64,000 bases of DNA. Origin: Spongospora subterranea f. sp. subterranea (taxonomy: Eukaryota; Endomyxa: Phytomyxea; Phytomyxea; Plasmodiophorida). The notes under the pieces were generated by a model. It was not told the origin of the DNA. It saw only the letters and a program-made list of their open reading frames with translations, and searched no databases. The stretch covers positions 62,001-126,000 of the forward strand of contig JAUGWO010000012.1 of the NCBI GenBank assembly GCA_049724395.1. Reading direction: 5' to 3'. A program made the translations under genes and the position numbers. Shown one piece after another: positions 1-12,434 of this stretch (its first letter is position 1; each line of letters opens with the position of its first letter).

Positions 1-3000
1 GCGTCGCCTGAGCATTGAACGGCTCCAAAATCGTGAGGTCGTTATGGTCGATGATCGCCAGTCCGGTCATGGATAAAGATAGCGGATCGAGAGCGATGGC
101 CGGTAAATGAAAATATATTGTCGGACTCGACCGATAGCCGAAGAGCTCGGGAAGACGCCTGATATGAAATACGTCTTGCAGTGGGACGCAAATTACGATC
201 GGCGATATCTTCACGTTAATTCTCTTAATTTGAAAACGATTCCCACTAGATTCGACTCTGTTTGATAGCGGAGCGACGATCATGTTGCTATCGTCAAAAT
301 TTAGAACATTGAAGGGGGAAACCGCAATCCAGAACAAGTACCGCACCTGTAGATTGTGACAATATAAAGCATATCGAAAAATATGGCGTCCCACGTAATT
401 TTCAATTCCGACGCCTCAACCTGGGAAACATTGTCAGCAATACTAACAGGATTGGCCTCAAAGTTTTGGACCATAACGTGTTGCGATGTGGTAAACGAGA
501 AATTGAGACACGGGGTCCTGGAAGTGGTGATAAGATCGCGCTTTTGGCCCTTTCTCGCAATAGAACACGATAGTTGATAGATCGAGGCCGAAATCGTAGA
601 AGGACTTGTGCCAGAAAGATCCAGCCTCCTTATACAAAACGACAATGTGGAGTTGGATAACATTGCATCATACGACATGATGGACCGTGTTGGGCGCATA
701 TTTATTAGGGCAGAACGAAGGAGAATCGGGGGCAGAAAAACCTCGCAAGCCCCTATATCGAAGAACGCAAATTAGAGAACCAAACAACGGCGGCAAATCA
801 GCAAAAGAAAGAAGCGGATCATGATTTGGACAATATTACCAGCGGAGGCGGCAAAAATCAGCGTTAAAATATAGAGGAACTGAAGGGAGAACGCGGCCAT
901 GATGCTGTCAACGGCAATGGAAAATGTTGAAAAATCATGAGCTGATACGGAAACGTCGATATCGTCAACGCTCGCGATAATCAAATCCGTAGCAGAGTCA
1001 ATATACCGGTGCCGTTCGAGCACAAGTTGATGAGCCTTTCCACAGACTCCTGAACACGATAGCGTCGATGTAGCTTGTAATCCATATCTCAGCGACAAGT
1101 TCATTAGCTACAAATTCATAAATTATATATACGGAGCACAAGCAGCGGTTTTACCTGGATTGATACTGCGTTCATGTCGCTATGAAAATCGTCCCGTTTC
1201 CATTCTGATGCGTCGTCTAGTTTCACGCAGGTGAACAATCTCCCGATGAAAACATCGCAGCTGTCGATGATCGGTTTGGCGGTGGCCATTCCTTCAAGCG
1301 CTTTTTCTTCTCGGTCAAGAACAATAGAGAACTTCGACAGCTCGGTGAGGAACGTTGCAGAAGACGATGCCTTCAAATTGGCTAAGAAAACAGCCGAGTT
1401 GATATATAGGCAGGATCTGATATTATCAACCGATTTCGTCAAACGATATGAAATTCCAACATCTCCGTCCAGGGCGTAACTATCAATATTTTGATATTGA
1501 CAGGTCAAACCACTTTGCTCAACGGCGACCATATAAGATTTCCATTGATCGGAAGTGTCGATCAGATCCCCGATAAATGGCATGTATTCAACCGAGTCGG
1601 CATCGGAAGAGACTACCATTGTGGGAAGCAACGTCGCCTGATTAACCAGTGTTATCGAGCGAATATGCAGCGCTAATTGCTGCTGTAACAGTGCATGCGA
1701 CACAGCAACTGCTAAACCACGAAAGCTAAATGCAGCAAAGATGTGCGAGTTGTTGGATAGCTGGAGGGTTAACGTTGGAACGTGAAAAGTGAATACGACA
1801 GTCCCGGATGGCGCTGAGCTACCTAAACAGAGGTTAAAAATTGATGGTGTTGAACGTAAAAGAGCAAAACAAAGACCAATATCGACAAAGTTCGAATCGT
1901 CAGGCACAGGCCCAGCTAATATATCCCACGCCCATGATCCCCAAGAATTTCTGGATACAGTCGTGGGTTGATGGGTTGGGGTAGACAATGTTCTGAGATT
2001 ACGATAAGATTGCAGTAACGTGAAAGCAATAACCTTTACGATATATCCGGGAAAACAGCAACGATAGACTCAGCGTTCGGGGAGGCAAGACTGCTGGAAC
2101 TCGGGGTTGCAATAACAACCCTGGTAGGAGTTGGTGGAATTAATAGCGTAAATAGCTTTAGATGTGTCGGGCTGATGATGATTTCACAGGGAGAAAAAGC
2201 AGAAATCTCCACCTGGAAACATCAAACATGTGTTGAAGTCAGAGACGAAGTTCAAGAAACCCCAGTCAAACTTACATGAGCCTTCGGTCCAGCATCACAA
2301 ATTGGCAAAGTAATCGATGTACGATGGACAAATCGCGTTGAAGGTGATTGAAACACACGGCAGCGAACCTCAATATCTGGCCAGTACCCTTAGTGCAAGC
2401 TAAATATTTCGTACATGCGGAAAGAAACGTACCTAAATCGCGAATAACGGCCTCATCAAATGAGATAGTGGGGCTCGAATCCTGATCATCTGCGCTCAAA
2501 ACAGACGTAGTGAATAGCAATAACGCATACCAAATCGACACCGAAAATGATGTGAGACATCGTTATCAAATAGTGCGACAGTTTCCATGGAGGTGACGGC
2601 GGATCGACTTGAACCACGTTCCATGAAGAATCTGTGGACTGAACCGACAATGAATCGACCCTTAGACAGGCTCTAGCACAGTCCGGCCCCAATAAAATGA
2701 ACTCCAAATCCACAACGCTAAGTGCAACATTGGCAATTATTCGCGCTAATCACAAAGTATTCAGATGAGAAAGATCCACAGTCCAACATGAAACCTAATA
2801 GGGATTTAGTCCACGACCCTGACGCAGCATCTTTATCAATGAATGATTTTTCATCGTCTGCAACGGATTCCTCTGGAAATAGTTCTGGAGGCTGTAAAGG
2901 AGAAGTTCCCGAATCCGTGGACGGCTCTGGTTTCCTGAGTAACGGATCCAGCGTCGCCACAAAATTGACGCCCGACAAAGTGATTTTGACACTTGACGTA

Positions 3001-3450
3001 GTAATTGCGGTCCATGGAATATTGATGCGAAGTCTAAACAGGAGCGATGTCAGAAATGCAAATGAAAATTAGAACCGCGTCGTGGTTTTACTCGGCGATT
3101 GAAGCATGATCAAATCTAATACCATGATCATGACCAAAAATCGACTACCAAAATAATCAATGTTGAAGATCCGGAAAAGTTTTCAAAAGCGAAATTACGG
3201 ACCTGGAGGACATCAATCCTAAATTCCACTCCTCTCAAGACTACATCCCCTCCTGAAATTCACTATAGCATTAAGAAATTGATTCGCTCAGATGCCGCCA
3301 CGATCGTGAGGCAAATTCAATAATTGAATCGTGATGGGCTGATCAATTACCCCAGAGAGATAAGTTCAGATTTGGATCGATCTTCACCAGGTAATTATGA
3401 GCCAAACTCATAATGAGGCCCGATAGTGTCCTCTGCATCCCGCCCAACAT
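1..3450 (-). CDS. VPS13: VPS13-family lipid-transfer protein, N-terminal part (runs off the left edge)
   Basis: VPS13 proteins are long rods that move phospholipids between organelle membranes at contact sites. The start region is diagnostic. Exon 1 (3450-3351) begins MLGGMQ and ends in LSLWG; exon 2 (3252-3203) continues GGDVVLRGVEF, the family's W-x-G-x-V-x-L-x-N/G motif; exon 3 (3144-3092) carries FDHASIAEL and joins in phase to RINIPWTAI (about 3033), the conserved 'IPW' chorein motif. All three joins are GT-AG and keep phase. Further in-frame blocks at about 2978-2718, 2700-2272, 1988-1116, 1104-772 and 699-301 show the repeated beta-strand pattern of the chorein rod (for example FHVPTLTLQLSNN, DVSVSAHDF). 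The C-terminal half lies outside the window. Not all inner introns could be placed. Known for the family: ATG2 shares the N-terminal fold, but the IPW spacing favours VPS13. Confidence 0.8.
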
Positions 3451-4090
3451 GGTTTACTCATGTAAAGAGCGGAACGACGACAGTCCCGCCTTCCCGAGAT
3501 TCCAAGCCGCACTCCACTTTCTTCCTTCTAAATTTGAATTACTACCGTCTTCACCCGAATATTGCGCCTAGGCGCTTTGATCGAATAGTGCGTATATGGG
3601 CGCACTATTCTAGGCGTTGTATTGCAGGTTAGGCCACCAACTTTCTTTCCCCGACGTCCAAGTAGGTGTATTACATTGTACCGGTACTCAATATGATATG
3701 TTGAGTGTGAGTATGACGGTCGGAGGTGCGGTCTTGACACTCTTGCGTAATAAAGACAGGTTTTCTTCTGTAACAATGGAGAGTGCCGAGCACGTCAGAA
3801 CAGTCGGATTATTCCAGTAAGACCTTGGGCGTCGCTGCCAACTTCATGACGCGTGCGGAGAGCAACTATCTCACGAAGTTCACCTTCCAAGGAGATGAGG
3901 ACCAACCGAATGCCAATCATGTGCATCTACAGCGGATTGGTGATTATTTTACTATGAAATGTATTTCTTCTAATTAACGTGGAGCGAAGTAATCGGCGAG
4001 TGGTGGAGGTTGAAGTGCGTTCAGAGGACTTCTTTCGGCGATTATCAGTTGCTGTGAGATCATTTGTATTGAATCATATCAAATTATGAA

Positions 4091-5848
4091 TCATATTGAA
4101 TGAATTAGAAAAAGTACATTCCATTGTGAAATAATCACCAATGCGCTGTAGATGCACATGATTGATATTCGGTTGCTCCTCGTCTCCTTGGAAGGAGAAC
4201 TTTGACAAAACTTTCGCGTTGTCGTCCAGTGTAGACACCACAACTTGAAGAAACGAGATAAGCCAAAGACTTCACATTCGCCGGCAACACCGTCACCGCT
4301 CTTGATGGCGTTAGCATCATCGATGGAATATACATCCTTCAGTTCCGGAAGCGTGAGAATATAGTCGACAACGCTGTCTATCACGGCGATGACATCTTCA
4401 TCATCCTCCGAAACCATTCCTACCTTGTATCGGTAGATGCAGGCGAACAAACTGGTAGTTGTGTCAAATGGGAGGTAGAAGTCTGGCTCAGTGATATGCA
4501 TGCAAGGTAGGGTCGCGTACTCCGATTCCAACAAGTCTCCAAATTCTTGTTGCCAGGCGACAGGATCGAAGTCGGAGTGGAACAGGGCCTTCAAGGGGGG
4601 ATGCAACAACTCGACATCGAATTCGGAGGGATGGCATATGTCACAGACCTTGAAAGCCTTTGCCATATCCGCATCGAGCCTACTCTCTTGCCAGTCCAAT
4701 ATCCATCGGGAAACCAACTTGTACGGCGGAACCTTGACATTTCCTTGCTTGGTCTGCAAGTCCGGGTTTCCGAGCGCGCGAGCAACATATCCATCATAGC
4801 GATCATTGTAAAACTGCTGGAAGGGTCGGTTGATGCCAACATCGAGTGGTTGTAAGATGTTCGTCATGTTTGCCGGAACAATGGCAACGTACACGTTGTA
4901 TTTCTCAAGAAGCTTCTCGTTGAGCATCTTGAGGTGACATGCGAAAGAATCGATAATATACAACACTGGCTCTCGGCAAAACGCCGTTTGAACCCGTTTC
5001 AGCACAACGTCTTTAGCATGCTGCAGCAAGATCGCATCAGACCACATGCCCGTCTTGTTCACGTCGACAAGCATTCCTTCTTCACAAACCGGCTTGTTTT
5101 TTTAACTTTGAAAACAAAACGTGCGGAGTCAAAAGCTTTCCATCGGATTGAACGGTGAAGGTGGCCGTTAGTCGCTTGTGTGAGCTCCCTTTCCGTAGGA
5201 GCACCTCGCGGCTTCCAATCGTTGTTATCGTCGATTTCGGCTCAGTCTCGAAGTACCTTGGAACTTGGTCCATGTTGATGATATTGCACGGCTTTATATT
5301 GTGCTGTTCAATAACCTGATGAATACTCTTGATCCACGACTGCACGATTTGCCCAGCATTTTCGGGCAAGACCCTTGTGGACGTATGCCGCCTCGACACT
5401 AAATCATGGCGATCTTTGAAACGAGTACACCATCCCTTTGACGCCTTGAAAAAGCTCTCGCCATCCTCGTCACTCTCCTCATCGTTTGGACCATCCGGGT
5501 CACGGTAGAACTGGAGAGCTTTCAGGCGAATATACTGATCCTTGACGCGCAAACCCAGTTTGTTTCGATTCTTCACCCACTCGTGAACACGCTTTTCGAT
5601 GGCATCGAACTTGCACTTGCGCCCCGCCCCCCCCGCCAATCGACGCGATCTGCGAGTTTGCACGGCGTCGTCTTGCAATAGTGCAGTCAACTCGCTACGT
5701 TTACTGATCCAACCTCGCAAAGTTGACGGTGTGACACCAAACCGTTTGGCAACCGCGGCAAAACCCCGGGCACATACTGCGCAACGGCGTCCAGCTTGTA
5801 CTTCACCGTGTAGCTCTTGCGTTTTGTTTCGCGTTCCTGTCCAACCAT
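4091..5848 (-). pseudogene. Tigger/pogo-type (CENP-B-like) DDE transposase, frameshifted
   Basis: A cut-and-paste transposase that binds the element's ends and moves it. Reading on the minus strand from an ATG at 5848, the N-terminus (KRKSYTVKYKLDAVAQ) and the next block (FAAVAKRFGVTPSTLRGWIS) form the CENP-B/Tigger helix-turn-helix; a second DNA-binding helix set follows (KGWCTRFKDRHDL). The DDE_1 core has NMDQVP (first Asp), YIIDSFACHL (second Asp) and NILQPLDVGINRPF (third Asp), with 35 residues between the last two. The frame shifts twice: near 5770-5790 inside the helix-turn-helix, and near 5100, where a run of seven A on the coding strand would keep frame with six. So this copy probably makes no full-length protein, unless one of these is a homopolymer sequencing error. 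Confidence 0.75.
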
Positions 5849-5897
5849 TCTTGTTCGGGGATTCAGTATCGAATGATAGTAATTCTGACGCTGAGAT

Positions 5898-6129
5898 CTG
5901 ACGGTTTTGTCGCGCAGTCCGCAACTCAGCTCACACAACAAAGGCGCACAATTCGAATACAACGCCTAGGCATTGTACTATTTCACTAGGCGTTGTATTC
6001 GAGTTTTATGAGACTGACGGTTTTGTCGCGCAGTCCGCAACTCAGCTCACACAACAAGGCGCACAATTCGAATACACAACGCCTAGTCGTTGTATTTCAC
6101 TATGCGTTGTATTCGAGTTTTATGAGAAA
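5898..6129. repeat. Two-copy tandem duplication of 116 bp at the transposase 5' side
   Basis: The block starting CTGACGGTTTTGTCGCGCAG occurs at 5898 and again at 6014 with small differences. Each copy holds a short palindromic stretch with CGCCTAG / CTAGGCG, like the inner part of the terminal repeats. It lies just upstream of the transposase start and may hold extra end-binding sites or promoter sequence. Confidence 0.8.
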
Positions 6130-6205
6130 CTTTTAAATACCCTAATTTTTAGTAAAACTTAAATGGAACGCCTACCTAGGCGTAATATTCGGGTGAAGAC
6201 GGTAG

Positions 6206-7906
6206 TACCTATGTCGCGATGTTTCGGGAAACATGGTACACATTGGCGGCATATTTGTCGACGCGCGGGTAATTTATTGACGCTGGAGTGGGAGTCCCAA
6301 CGCTATGAAGTACGTTGTGGTGAGGGTGCCGGGGATGGGCGTGAGAGTTGGATAGGGCGCCGGATGTTGGCGACCAAGAAAAACGCAACAAATAAACCCC
6401 GGTCCATCCGCATATTGGTTCGCCCGGATTCAATGCTCTAGGGGCTAGACGCTTCTTTTGTTTTGGCAACAAACTCAATGTCAGCGACCTGCATAATTTC
6501 CAAACAGAATTTTTTACTCGCTAACCAACACATTGAACAGTTTTGAATCAAATTACAGTGGTATATCTCTTGGATTAGTCAGAGTTATTTTACGCCAAAC
6601 AGGAGCTGACCCATTCTCAGGCAACCTATGACCTTCCCCTGTAATTCTGGGGTAAAACACAACTTCAATTCGGTGTATGCAATAATGACACTTGAGGTTG
6701 CGCTCAAAGACGAACTTTTGAACAGCTGCTACGTCGTAATTCGGCTATCACAGACAATGTTTCCCAGCGTCAATTACCGACTGACTTTTGAATGGAAAAA
6801 CGAAGTGCACGAGGAGACCCGGACAGTGGGTTCGGTTCTGGCTAAACGCGAACGGCTTCAAGTTCAAACAAAACGTCGTCAAAAACATTTCAACACGCTT
6901 TGGGCCTGCACAAGCAGTTAAATACGAGAACGCAAACGTTTGGGATACGAATGATTGTACCATTATCGATTAAATAATTCGGAATTATTGACCATGTAAG
7001 GTTGTTACAGTAATTGTTCAAAAGGGCTGCCAACATAATGAACCATTTACTGGTGATCCAGGCAGAGGCTACCATAGTAGGGCGGCTGTCGCCTTGCCAG
7101 GTTCATGAATTTTGGGTAATACCTGAGCTTGGGCTGATATTCCGGTGGATCTTCTTGGAGATATTTGACCATTTCAAATAAAATCATTTGTCAATATATC
7201 AACATTTTTTTAGATAGCCCAGCCATTTTTAAACCCTGAAAATATAGTGGGGAACCTTGTTTGTAAAATTTCTCATGGCCTTGACCTCACATGGTTCCAA
7301 GGTCCAATAATCTACAAACACTAAATGCAGTGAATCCACGCCCCTCAATCGTCAACATCAACCACAGCCTCCATTATGTATCTGGGGGTTCGTTTGGCAG
7401 GTTAATACACACGTGATATGGTAAAAAAGGTGTGGGAAAATGGCGTGTAATAATGGAAGGGGGGGAGGGGGGCGGCCTTCTTGTATCTATAATGTCACCT
7501 GTGTCGGTCTACCTTACCAGATCGATCGTCGTGTGCCCAGGGAATTGCTCTCATTTCCCTTCCCTTGCCAGCTCATATTCGGCGCAAATCCATCTCCCAT
7601 AACCTATCTTATCAGTCGGGGCGCCCGACCCAATCAGCTCACTCCGCACGAACCAGGGTTTTTAGCCTCCTTCCAACAGGACAACCAACTGAGTCCTTCA
7701 CGGGACCTTAAGCCTGTTCTCAACGGGTTCGTCCATGAAACTCTTTTTTCAATACAGTTTTTATGGCGCTGTTTCAAGTTTTGATTATCTTTCACCAATT
7801 CATCTTTGGAGTTGAATCGGTAGATCAGAAGTCCAGTGTTTTAATGTGTGCGATTATTGCAGAGCACACTGAATTATATAGCGCTGACGAAGGACATCGC
7901 CACGCC
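6206..7906. other. Intergenic stretch, no gene recognised
   Basis: Only short open frames with no recognisable motif are present (the longest, 6628-6921 plus strand, 97 residues). The last few hundred bases before 7907 are probably the CaMK1 promoter and leader. I see no RNA gene. Confidence 0.4.
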
Positions 7907-9223
7907 ATGGGGAATAATATTCGGAAACTCAAAAAAGATGACATCGAGAAGCACTACGAGATCAAGGAGAAACTCGGTACCGGTTCCTTCGCTGTCGTTA
8001 AGCGGGCAACGCAGAAGAAAGATGGCAAAGATTACGCCATCAAAATTATCAAAAAAAAGAACCTGAATGCCGAGGAGCTCGCCACTATACACGAGGAGGT
8101 TGAAATCATGCACAAAATTTGCCATCCCAATGTAGTGTCCTTGATCGAAATCTTCGACACACCCAAGGTTTCGATAGCAACATTTTTCGCAATTGTATTT
8201 TATAACGGACGTTTGAGTGCAGTCTTTATATATGGTTCTTGAATTGCTGGTCGGTGGCGAGCTATTCGAACGGATCGTTGCCAAAGGGTCGTACTCAGAA
8301 AAAGAGGCATCGCATCTGATCAAAAACCTGACGGAAGCAATCAAATACCTTCACTCAATCGGGATCATTCACCGAGATTTGAAACCCGAAAAGTATGTTT
8401 ATGACTTCGTTCTCCTGAAGTGTTTCTAAACAAAAACTCAGCCTACTTTATGCCACGAACGAGAAGATGATTCGCCCATCAAAATAACAGATTTTGGTCT
8501 GGCGAAGTTCACAACAGCCCAATCCGATGCGATGACCACTGCTTGCGGAACTCCTGGGTAAGGAAAGCTGGTATCGCCCTCACCTTGTTCTTTAATGTCT
8601 GCGTTTAACGCACCTCAGCTATGTAGCCCCTGAGATCCTGAAGAACGAACCCTATGATGGATCTGTTGACTTATGGTCGATCGGGGTCATTTTATACATT
8701 CTTTTATGCGGATTTCCGCCGTTTTATGATGAATCTGCGGCCGTTCTATATGCTCAAATCAAACGAGGCGATTACGATTTTCCGGATCCGTATTGGACCG
8801 ATGTATCGTCTGAAGTGAGTCGCCCGCTGCTCCCTGTATACAACTGTGGGTTTAGTGAAGGTTGTTTTCAGGCCAAGAACTTGGTAGGGCGGCTTTTGAC
8901 CGTCGATCCAAAAAAAAGGGCGACGTGTAAGTGCACCCGCAATTTTGCTCGAAGCTCGCTTTTCTCATTCGTCATGTTAGGTGATGAGGTATTGTTGCAT
9001 CCATGGGTGGCCGGGCGACAAAGCCACAGATAAAAAACTGGGTCCCCATCACCACAAGAAGATGCGGGAATTCAACGCCCGCCGGAAATTACGACGAGGA
9101 ATCAATATGGTGATTGCAGTCAACAAACTGACACGGGGTCTATCACAACAGAATTCTCCAATGGAAAAAGGTGGCTCATCACAACATCATTCTCCGATGG
9201 AAAAAAAACACGCCATTCAGTGA
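7907..9223 (+). CDS. CaMK1-type calcium/calmodulin-dependent protein kinase
   Basis: Serine/threonine kinase of the CAMK group. I chose the ATG at 7907 (context CCATGG) because MGNNIRKL just before the domain could be an N-myristoylation signal; an in-frame ATG upstream also exists. Visible motifs: glycine loop GTGSFAVV, VAIK-type lysine in YAIKII, LYMVLELLVGGELF (hinge), HRDLKPE (catalytic loop), KITDFGLAK (DFG), ACGTPG-YVAPEI (activation loop, APE), DLWSIGVILYILLCG. The tail after HPWV is basic (KMREFNARRKLRRGI), as expected for the autoinhibitory/calmodulin-binding segment of CaMK1. Introns lie near 8169-8225, 8394-8440, 8557-8617, 8812-8872 and 8928-8980. Between HRDLKPEN-LLYAT and DDSPIKITDFG the frame slips by one base (about 8455-8465), so this copy either has a small deletion or a sequencing error. 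Known role: decoding Ca2+ signals. Confidence 0.8.
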
Positions 9224-9310
9224 TTATCAAAATATTGTCAATAGGGAAATTAAACTGGAAAGCTACGAATTCATGTGATTGTTCGACAGGTACTTAAAAC
9301 AATTTTACAT

Positions 9311-10584
9311 TTATCCGCGAAAATTACCAAACAGAGAGAGCCAACCTGGTTGCGATGAAGATGATCCCTCGTGGCCTCGCTCTGGGTCGTCGCCGGCGAA
9401 CGCCAGGATATGATGTTTTGGGTTCCACGATAGTGAATTCATAGCTGATGTACACGGTATGGTCCAAATATGTTCTCCTGAACCCAAGTGTCAATCATTG
9501 AAAATGGCCATCGATTGGGCACAACCGACCATTATCCACACGCGAAATATCAATACGGTGATCTTCGCTGCCCGCGGCAATGAACATACTGTCGTACGAA
9601 AAACTTAGCGTCCTTAGTGGCAGTTCGAGATTGTGGAACGCGCGAAGACAGACGAGGTCTTCGACTGTGTATAGGCATAAAACTGCATCTGCGCCTCCAG
9701 TAGCCAGATACCTAAGACAAAATTGATGTTGGCATTTACGCGGACGTCGATGGAGAATTTACTTGTAGCATGGTGAGAATCCAATGCAATAGCATTGACC
9801 AGTGTGAGCTTCAAAAGAATGAGCGAGGTCTAGCGTCAACTTTGAAACATCATCAGTCATTGCGACCGAACGGATCTACTTATTTAGACATGAGTGGCTA
9901 TCGAGATGTAAAATATAGTGTTCAACCTCGACGACACCTTTGCCGGTGGTTAACAGCAAGGCCGATGAGTTCTGACTCCATGTGATCTCGTTAACTTCAT
10001 TGTCTGATGGGAATTCGCCCATGATCTGTTTGCTGGCGTAGTCGATGATGGAGACGGTATCGCTCTTGTCCCCAACCGCAATCTGATGACGACAACATGA
10101 AACTACAACCCCGCAACGACGACAATGTGGATGTGAATACATATTTCCCATTAGGACTCCATGAAATATTAATATTGGCGCCTTTAGTCTCGACACGTTT
10201 GATCAGTTTTCCTGCCCGAATATCCCAGATCCGAACCGTCTTATCTGTCGAAGCGGTCGCCAGTACGTCTGAAAGATGAAGAAATTAGGAGTGGCTTTTC
10301 AACCATGAATCGTGATATCATACGCTCGTTGTTCGGATCCCAACATAACTGGTTTACTGTTGCCTCATGACCTTTCAGTTCAAGGGCTTTCGCCTATCGA
10401 CACGAATAATTTACCACTAGAGTCATCAGAAGAACGGCATCGATTTTACCTGAAATCCTGATTGGTCCATTGTCCAAATCCTGGCAATCTGATCAACAGA
10501 ACCCGACGCTAGCTGCGTGCCATTGCAGCTCCAGGCTACAGAGTGAACGCTCTTCTTGTGTCCATAGAAATCTTTCCGGGCCAT
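9311..10584 (-). CDS. THOC3: THO complex subunit 3 (THOC3/Tex1), WD40 protein
   Basis: THOC3 is a seven-bladed WD40 subunit of THO/TREX, which couples transcription to mRNA export in the nucleus. The ATG at 10584 begins MARKDFYGHKKSVHSVAWS, preceded by an in-frame stop. Later exons give LASGSVDQIARIW, LATASTDKTVRIWD, the highly characteristic IAVGDKSDTVSIIDY and NEVNEITWSQNSSALLLTTG, then YLATGGADAVLCLY, PLRTLSFSYDSMFIAAGSED and a final blade LSWNPKHHILAFAGDD before the stop at 9311. This blade order and the 'VGDKSDTV...NEITW' block match THOC3 rather than other WD40 proteins. At least five short introns. It ends 87 nt from the convergent CaMK1 stop, and a plus-strand ATG at 10669 suggests a shared divergent promoter of about 85 nt. 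Confidence 0.8.
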
Positions 10585-10668
10585 CGCTAAGCCGACGCGA
10601 CATGGTCATCAGAATTACAACCAGGCGCAAAAGCGGTCAACACCAACTGCTGAAATCGGCACTGGGTG

Positions 10669-12370
10669 ATGGAAAGGGTGACGCCAGCGGATTTAGCGCA
10701 GGCGCCATCGTGGGCGAATATCTTCTCTGTTACACGTGATCAAATTGGGAACGGGTCTTCTGCCCGGAGACAGAGTCCAACTGGGCTGCGCTACTGAAAC
10801 CTGCGCCAGTTTATTGCACAAACCGAATGTTAGCCGAAGGCGGTTCTGTTGTAGCTTCAAATGCACCGAATTTGTCCAAGGCAGCGAAAACAGCCATTGA
10901 TGTATTTCTCGGGAATGCCGGGACGGAAATCTGTGAAGCGTTTGGTGGTGTCGGGTATGGAATTGTTTCAGTGATGCGGATCCCGATTTGACATTTGGCT
11001 CTACTCGTGTCGAAGTATGCACTCCTTCGTCCTGATCATCTTTACCTTTGATATCTGGCCAGGACGCCGAAAGGGTACGCTGCCAGAAATGTGCACTATT
11101 ATCGAAACGCCAATCGCAATCCCGATCGCGTCACGTAGTCAACCGTGTTGAAACTTGTGTAAAGTGCCGTTTTTTGTCAAAACTGCCTTGTTCAAGTACC
11201 CAGAAATCTGTACCTTTGAGTGTGACCGAAGTAGCCAAAACTATTTTCTGATGGCGAAGAAAGCATGAAGGCCCTGATAATGGGAGGTTTGCCTGAGCAA
11301 GTTTCCTCGTTGACGTGGCAGAGACGGAACAAGTTGAGGCAAGAAAACACACCGCGTCGGTGTCGCCAAGGAGGATTTGACTGTGATATTCGATTGTACG
11401 ACCTCATATCATATTCCGGAGGGTGGAAATATCACAGTTTGCCGCTCGATTTGGTGTTGGATTTCAGCATCGGGACGGCAGTTGCAGCGAATGCCCGTTT
11501 ATGTAGATCGTTGTGCGATCCTGCATTTTATGTCAACCTGGTGGTTACCAGTATTTACGACGCCCCGAGTAAATGGTGATTGTCCAAGATCTGCGAGATA
11601 AAAAGCCAGCGGCTTCCCATTAGAGATCATATTTGTCCCACAAACTCGCCAAAGATTGGGAAGCGCATGATCAAATCGGAAAGATCAAACCAAGTTCTGT
11701 GTTCGCATTGCGCCTAACCGCAGGAGGCTGTGGCAGTTGAGAGTTTTTTGAATGGTTTATTGAATATGTCTCACATTTCTTCAAGCTACTCAACGTCGCC
11801 ACACAGTTTTTGCGTAATTTTCCACTGCGTTCAGGTGAAGGGAGATCACAGAATTTGTGTTGGGCTTTTCCGCTTCGGTGTCATCTTTCGGAGAAGGGGA
11901 ATCTCATGAGAAAGTCTCTGGCGCTGTTTGTCCTGAAAATATCGACATCTTTCCGGGTAATTGCAAAATTTTGGCAACGAGCGATCATAGGCCACAGGTG
12001 AGGAAATTTTGCGATCGGGTCGATCACTTGTTCCAAAAAATGTTGTCTATTCATTCACGGCAATTGAAATCAATACCATGTGGGAGCATAGAATTCAAGT
12101 TGTTTTATGTCATTGTGGACAGCTTCATTTGGTAGAAATCAACCCTAATTGGGAATTATCGATGGTAGGTGGGTCATTTGTGAAAACGACTCGCAACTTA
12201 CATCAGCCTACTCGTCTTGACTTCTATTTCTTAAAGCTGGTCAATGACATAAAACAACTCGAATTCAATAGCTGTACGTTGAATTCCATGCCCCCAAGTA
12301 GTTACTATGTACCTTCGTTAATCCTGTCAAAAGTTCTTCGCCTTCCTAATATTGCGGCAACAAACACTAA
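10669..12370 (+). other. Plus-strand coding-like blocks, gene not resolved
   Basis: Plus-strand frames here look coding in pieces: an ATG at 10669 (MERVTPADLAQAPSWANIF), then NWAALLKPAPVYCTNRMLAE around 10774-10990, a cysteine-rich block RCQKCALL...ETCVKC at about 11075-11170, and longer open frames at 11265-11579 and 11810-12135. I could not join them into one reading by GT-AG introns and I recognise no family. It may be one multi-exon gene divergent from THOC3, or two genes. The opposite strand shows only shadows. Confidence 0.35.
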
Positions 12371-12434
12371 TTGTTGATCTTTACAGGTACCGTTTTTGCG
12401 GTCAATTGTGGAAGTTTAGTCTGTTTTTCATTCA

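Larger units (their letters stand above)
3542..6205. mobile_element. Tigger/pogo-type DNA transposon, complete ends, decayed transposase
   Basis: The ends are inverted repeats. The left end starts CTACCGTCTTCACCCGAATA at 3542, and the right end (6205 read backwards) starts with the same 20 bases; the match continues through TT(G/A)CGCCTAGG. A TA dinucleotide flanks both sides (3540-3541 and 6206-6207), the target-site duplication of the Tc1/mariner/pogo superfamily. The element is 2,664 bp and carries one transposase gene on the minus strand. Further short copies of the CGCCTAG end motif lie inside both ends. It sits between the start of the VPS13 gene and the CaMK1 gene and does not appear to split a gene. 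Confidence 0.85.
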
